In this document: piece after piece, positions 59,851 through 64,000 of the stretch | Numbering within the stretch: position 1 is the first letter of the stretch | Layout: each line of letters opens with the position of its first letter | Assembly (NCBI GenBank): GCA_036169595.1 | Contig: CM069768.1 | Span: 62,001-126,000 of the forward strand | DNA: 64,000 nt | Source of the DNA: Dictyostelium firmibasis | Taxonomy: Eukaryota > Evosea > Eumycetozoa > Dictyosteliales > Dictyosteliaceae | Direction of reading: 5' to 3' | The notes under the pieces: model-generated | Told to the model about the DNA's origin: nothing | Database searches by the model: none | Seen by the model: the letters and a program-made list of their open reading frames with translations, nothing else | Position numbers and translations under genes: made by a program

Positions 59851-60918
59851 TTTTATAAAAATATTTTAAAATTTTTTAACACATTTTTACCATATAAAAA
59901 TTTATATGACCCCCAAAAAAAATAAAATTTAATTCAAAAAAAATAAAATTGTTTTTACTTTTTTGAAAATTTCAGTTTTGCTGACCCCCACCTGCGCGTT
60001 CCATTTTCCAGTATTATCGGAGGGATTGGTGTTATCTTCTATCGACAATGAGCTAGTTGGATCATATGTAAAGTGTTGTATTAATGGTTGACTATTCGTA
60101 TGTTTTATTGATCTAAAATTTATCTCTGTTACTCCCTCCGGTTTTTAGTATTGATAAGTTCATATTAAAATGACCAATAATCTGGTGCATTCGATTTTAT
60201 TTGTTATATAACCCGGGAAAAAATTAATTTAAAAATAAAAATAAAAATAATTAAAATTTAAATTAAAAAAATATTTTTTTTATTTTTTTATTTTTTTAGA
60301 TCTTGCGGAGTTTTGAAAAGCCTTATCAACACTCCAAAATAACCATGTCATAACAGAACAACAGGCCCTTTCATTATGATAAGGTATCTTCTTGGGTTAT
60401 ATGAGTGTTTTAGATGTTTTTAATCAATAACTATGAAAAAAAAGTAATAATGTCATTTTAAATGGTGATTTTTTTTTTTTTTTTTTTTTTTTTATGAGTA
60501 AAAATTTTTTTTTTTTTTTTTTTATATGTAAATTTTTATTATGTATTAATAATTATTCAAAAAAAAATTAAATAATAAAATATAAAAAAAATAAATATAA
60601 ATAGGAAATTGTAAATGGTAAATATTTTTTTTTTTTTACAAAAATTTCACTCGCATATTCACAAACGGCTTCTTTCATTTGGCAACTGAGAACATATGTA
60701 AATTTTTTGATTTCCATCACTCCACTTCAAGATTTCATACATCCCACCTACCACACTCTCAAATTTTTTTGAAATAAATTTTTGCTGCTCGTCAGGAATA
60801 TTTTTTTTTATTTTTTATTTTTTTTTATTTTTTTTTTCATTTTTTTTGAAACTATACAAATAATAACAATATATATAATAACAAGATTATATTTTACAGG
60901 TGCATTAGTTCATTTTAA

Positions 60919-61047
60919 AATACATTTATATTAATGTACATACAACTTGTAGATTGACCTATTTTAAAATTTTAAAATAAACAATATTGTATATAAATTT
61001 TAAAATAGGTCAATCTACAAGTTATATACATTAATATAAATGTATTT
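60919..61047. repeat. Large inverted repeat in V (about 53-bp arms)
   Basis: Arms 60919-60972 and 60995-61047 are inverse of each other with only a few mismatches (core ACTTGTAGATTGACCTATTT), separated by 22 bp. It lies in the putative last intron of the V gene. Confidence 0.85.
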
Positions 61048-61420
61048 CTTTTTTTTAAAAAAATTCATACCTACTTAATTTTTAATATATATTCTATTTC
61101 TTCATATATAGATGACCATCTGTATCCATAATGGTTGCAGGCCAATATAATCTTACTAAAATTTTTGGTAAACAGATGAAGACATTCTTAAAGTAGTACC
61201 AGTATTAGATGAAGAAGAAGGTGTATTTCGTGGTGATGAAGAATAGGTAGTATTAGTAGCAGTGGCAGTTGTAGTAGTGGTATTGGATGATGAAGCAGGT
61301 GTATTAGATGATTGTGATGAAGAAGTAGGTGTATTAGATGATTGTTATGAAGAAGTAGGTGTATTAGATGATTGTTATGAAGAAGCAGGTGTATTAGATT
61401 GTGGTGATGAAGAAGAGGTA

Positions 61421-61516
61421 GTAGCAGTAGCAGTAGCAGTAGCAGTAGCAGTAGCAGTAGCAGTAGCAGTAGCAGTAGCAGTAGCAGTAGCAGTAGCAGT
61501 AGCAGTAGCAGTAGCA
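61421..61516 (+). repeat. AGTAGC hexamer array in V
   Basis: About 16 perfect AGTAGC units embedded in a wider GTA/GAT-rich minisatellite (61190-61790) with about 30-bp units reading GTATTAGATGATTGT. Confidence 0.85.
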
Positions 61517-62030
61517 GTGGTAGGGTAGTGGTGATATTGGATGATCTTGATAAAGAGGCAGGTGTATTCAATGGTGGTGATGATGAAGAGGTAGTAGAAG
61601 TAGTATTGGTATTATTTAAAGAGAGTTTGTTATTGTGATGAAGAAGCAGGAGTATTGGATGATCATGATGAAGAAGCAGGAGTATTAGATGGTGGATCAA
61701 GAGGTAGTAGCGGTGGTGAAGCAGGAGTAGTGATGATCTTGATGAAGAAGCAGGATTATTGGAAGGTGATGGATGAAGAGGTAGTAGTAGTAGAAGTGTA
61801 TTGGTATTATTTAAATCAAATAGATTTCTGAATTCAATATTTGACGATCCAAAAACGTATTAATGGGTGATGCATCATCATCATTATCATATGAATAATT
61901 GTGATCTTCACTAACCATTTACAAATTGATCATCAATTTTCTCAAAACCAATATCAAAATCAAAGTCAAAATAATAATAATCAAAACTAAAAACAATCCA
62001 GATGATAACCAGGATGTCTACGAAGACGAA

Positions 62031-62117
62031 GACGATGAAACAGAGATAGAGATTGGAATGAGGAACTATTTGATCAAATAGTTCCTCAACCCAATCTTCC
62101 ATCTCTGTTTCATCGTC
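62031..62117. repeat. Near-perfect palindrome in V (about 43-bp arms)
   Basis: GACGATGAAACAGAGAT at the left edge is mirrored by ATCTCTGTTTCATCGTC at the right edge, with the centre GAACTATTTGATCAAATAGTTC. There is almost no loop, so it could extrude as a cruciform or give a long RNA hairpin. Confidence 0.88.
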
Positions 62118-62416
62118 TTTATTGTATCAATATTTCAAATATAATACCATTTGTCAAAAAAAATAAAAAAATAAAAAAATAAAAAAAAATAAAAAAAATA
62201 AAAAATAAAAAAAAATAAAAAAAAATAAAAAAAAATAAAAAAATTAATTTTAATTAAAATATGAGATTTTTATTTTTAAAAAACACAAATTTTAATTTTT
62301 TCGATTTAAATTTTATATTTTTTAATTAAATTATGCCGTTTCGCGTGCAGATCGATTATTTTTGCTGAACAAACCAATGCACCAAAGACACCATAAAAAT
62401 ACTTTATTTCGGAGGG

Positions 62417-63179
62417 GTGAATTTGTTTTCCTCTCTTATACATTAAAATCTTCTTCGAAATTTGATTCTCTTTTATTGAACATTTTTGTTTTTGTATGTC
62501 AATTTCTGTAAGATATTTTATACATTCAATAAATATTTAAAAAAAAAATATTAAATAATAAAAAAATAAAAAACGAATGAAAATTTGTAAAATTGAGATT
62601 TTTTTAATTATTATTCAAATATTTAAATTATATAATTAAATGGGTTATTGTTCTGTGGTGATCAAAAAAAGAATTTAGAAAAAAAATTTAAAAAAAAAAA
62701 TTAAAAAAAAAAAATTAAAAAAAAAATTTAAAAAAAATTAAAAAAATACATTACTATAATTGAGAATATGTTACCTTTTAAATAAAATTGAATGACAAAT
62801 AAGTAAAATAAAAATTAAAACCAAAAAAAAAAAAAAAACTATGATATAATTATAGTTTTTAATAAACTTTTTTATATTTTAATATTATTAAAAAATATAT
62901 ATTGTATTTAATATATATATTAACACACACTTACCCCGTACGGTTTTCAGAAGTTGTGTCATGTAGTATCTGTTAATTCCTGCTACTTGAACGTGGTGAT
63001 TTTTGAATGTGGTGTGTGTTTAGGAAAATTCCAAAAAATAAAAATAATATTTTTTTATTTTTTATTTTTATTTTTACTTTTTTTACCACATATACAATTT
63101 TTTTCATTCATTAATTAAGTTTATAGTAATTTTAGATTTCAATTATAATATGGTTCAATTTTAAGGAAATTTCGGAGGG
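62417..63179 (-). repeat. Left arm of U2
   Basis: Inverse of 54662-55480 of U1, including the terminal CCCTCCGAAATTTCC. With 54662-55416 it forms an inverted repeat of about 750 bp around V and U1. Confidence 0.85.
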
Positions 63180-63346
63180 AATATACATATTTTATAAATT
63201 AATACTTACAAATAATAAATACAAAACCAGGTATCAAAATTGTGGAAAATGATGTATGCATTAATTAGTTTGATGTCTAGTGTGACAGCATGTTCTGAGT
63301 CTAAATGGTTGGAATATGCATCAGTATTTGGTAATTTAGCTTTGGA
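63180..63346 (+). mobile_element. T4 piece 3: end of intron 2 and start of exon 3
   Basis: Resumes T4 after the U2 composite: AATATACATATTTT..., the acceptor ...AACCAG, and exon 3 codons VSKLWKMMYALISLMSS. It is cut at about 63346 by DIRS D6. Confidence 0.88.
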
Positions 63347-64000
63347 ATTTATATTATCATATATATATTTAAATTTATGAATACATTTATTTATTTGATT
63401 ATTCCCAAATATTTAAGATAATTTTCAGAGAAATTCAAATTAATTTTCTGGAGATATTTTAGCTCGAAAAAATTATTGAAAAAATGAAAAATTTCGAGTT
63501 TGAAAAAAGTTGCCACGTGTCACTCACCTATTTTTTTGAGTTTTGAGAAATTTTGAAGAAAGTAAAAACAGTATAAATAGTGGCACTAAATATTGAAAAC
63601 AATTTGATTTATTTTATTTGGGAATTCCTCCTATATATATTTAAGATACACACACATAATTTATACAAATAATTAAAAAAAAAAAAAAAAAATTCTTTTA
63701 TTAATTTAATACCTTTTCTCTATATCTATAAAAATAATTTTAGATATCAATAAAATAATGTCTACCACCGATAATAATAACCACGCTAGTAGCTCTACCG
63801 AAAATAATTCTAATTCTTATGAAACAAGAATGAAATCACTTGAGGATCAAATCTCCAATCTCTCATTAGCTTTTACCAGATATATGAAAGAGCCAATCAG
63901 AGAGTCGTACCGTAACTCTGATAATCAACGTTCTAATGATGAATCTGAAACTGAGAATGAACAAGGTGATGATGAATCTATCGATCCAGTCGATGTTCCA
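63347..64000 (+). mobile_element. DIRS subfamily A element D6 (5' part, runs off window)
   Basis: Plus-strand DIRS A copy inserted in T4: 5' terminal repeat 63347-63757, with the CACGTGTCAC block near 63514 and AGTATAAATAGTGGCAC near 63570, then ORF1. No break seen in the visible part. Orientation is opposite to D0, D1, D3 and D5. Confidence 0.87.
63758..64000 (+). CDS. DIRS A ORF1 (gag-like), N-terminal part of D6
   Basis: Starts at ATG 63758 (MSTTDNNNHASSSTENNS) and remains open to the window end. Almost identical to the beginning of the ORF1 of D0 and D1. Confidence 0.82.
   Translation, partial: MSTTDNNNHASSSTENNSNSYETRMKSLEDQISNLSLAFTRYMKEPIRESYRNSDNQRSNDESETENEQGDDESIDPVDVP

Larger units (their letters stand above)
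54662..60024 (+). mobile_element. U1: intact U-family DNA transposon
   Basis: 5363-bp element with ends CCCTCCGAAATTTCC (left) and, inverted, CCCTCCGATAATACTGG (right), which share only CCCTCCGA. Flanked by ATTGGT (54656-54661 and 60025-60030), an apparent 6-bp duplication, though the target is itself repetitive. Inserted into the hexamer-repeat region of U2. Carries one three-exon transposase gene (55417-59059), an AT-rich left arm of about 750 bp and four subterminal tandem repeats on the right. Confidence 0.85.
60659..61930 (-). pseudogene. V transposase C-terminal remnant
   Basis: Minus-strand traces: an acidic start (MVSEDHNYSYDNDDD near 61918), a repetitive NTPASSS-rich region with frame changes (61190-61760), then VRLYWPATIMDTDGHLY (about 61120-61155), which parallels FWPAVVVGY of T. 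A splice-donor-like GTATGA (near 61076) and an acceptor TGTATAG (near 60856) follow. The last exon trace is FISKKFESVVGGMYEILKW...SQLPNERSRL with a stop at 60659-60661. At least two frame changes. This repeats the exon 3 / intron 3 / exon 4 layout of T. Confidence 0.6.
60134..62416 (-). mobile_element. V: decayed third CCCTCCG-ended transposon
   Basis: 2283-bp element with ends CCCTCCGGTTTTTAG (60134) and, inverted, CCCTCCGAAATAAAG (62416), inserted into the left arm of U2. It retains the C-terminal part of a T/U-like transposase on the minus strand, a large Ser/Thr/Pro-type minisatellite and two strong inverted repeats. No intact frame. The remaining protein resembles T more than U, while the ends resemble U. 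It is older than U1 and T1-T3. Confidence 0.72.
46441..63179 (-). mobile_element. U2 composite: deleted U element holding Skipper S1, U1 and V
   Basis: A U element in minus orientation. Its right terminus (CCCTCCGATAACACTGG) is at 46441 and its left terminus (...AAATTTCGGAGGG) at 63179. Its own pieces are 46441-48110, 54636-54661, 60025-60133 and 62417-63179. Most of the transposase gene is deleted: the Asn-Thr repeat region is joined near 47700 to the last exon. S1, U1 and V are inserted into it. It lies in intron 2 of T4. Confidence 0.85.

Noticed and set aside
61188-61700. Leu/His-rich frame on minus and Val/Ala-rich frame on plus
   Set aside because: Low-complexity artefacts of the AGTAGC and related repeats in V.
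61911-62102. Short minus-strand frame with hydrophobic segment
   Set aside because: Arises from one arm of the palindrome at 62031-62117; no start context or homologue.

Overview
This is an AT-rich window from a social-amoeba genome, Dictyostelium or a close relative. The indications are DIRS-1-type tyrosine-recombinase retrotransposons, a Skipper-like chromodomain Ty3/gypsy element, very AT-rich non-coding DNA, short GT..AG introns (64-106 nt, apart from one microsatellite-filled intron) and Asn/Thr/Ser homopolymer-like protein tracts. I recognise no intact ordinary host gene. Nearly all of the 64 kb is mobile DNA inserted into mobile DNA. In D. discoideum such DIRS/Skipper/DNA-transposon clusters mark the centromeres, so a (peri)centromeric origin is the simplest reading. 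No family names were checked against a database. W, T, U and V are working names for DNA transposons.

Layout. 1-1175: DIRS subfamily A fragment (D0). 1176-2872: 3' part of a U element. 2873-3126: 3' part of a bacterial amino-acid permease gene. 3127-3391: right end of a W element. 3392-11479: DIRS A copy D1, carrying an intact W element (W1, 5581-8943). 11480-11990: DIRS fragment D2. 11991-16764: whole-looking DIRS subfamily B copy D3. 16765-17152: solo DIRS terminal repeat D4. 17153-18999: decayed bacterial genes (phosphodiesterase, 2-hydroxyacid dehydrogenase, 5' part of the permease). 19000-26471: W copy W2, split by T copy T1 (21142-25684). 26472-31158: T2. 31159-32248: Skipper fragment. 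32249-34593: a decayed low-complexity bacterial gene with its Shine-Dalgarno site. 34594-63346: T copy T4, cut into three pieces by DIRS B copy D5 (34664-44135, itself holding T3 at 38260-42959) and by a U composite (46441-63179). The composite is a deleted U copy (U2) that received a whole Skipper (48111-54635), an intact U copy (U1, 54662-60024) and a third related element V (60134-62416). 63347-64000: start of DIRS A copy D6.

The DNA transposons are the most interesting part. W is PIF/Harbinger-like, with a 3-bp ATT target duplication. It encodes a chromodomain fused through an intron to a DDE transposase (454 aa) and a divergent Myb/SANT-like partner (335 aa) whose first coding exon is only 4 nt. 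T (CACTG/CACTA ends) and U (CCCTCCG ends) encode single large multi-exon transposases of about 1111 and 1170 aa. These share one architecture: paired C2H2 fingers, a CACTA/TNP2-like DDE core with a D-L-A-C...C-P-x-C block, and Tudor/PWWP-like C-terminal modules. With Skipper's chromodomain, every autonomous non-DIRS family here appears to carry a chromatin-reader-like domain, which would fit homing to heterochromatin.

The bacterial pieces are the only clearly foreign cellular DNA. The permease gene was cut by W2 with an exact ATT duplication, and its two halves now lie about 15 kb apart in opposite orientation, recording a later inversion. This suggests transfer from an intracellular bacterium into the amoeba nucleus followed by decay; mis-assembly across the repeats is the main alternative.
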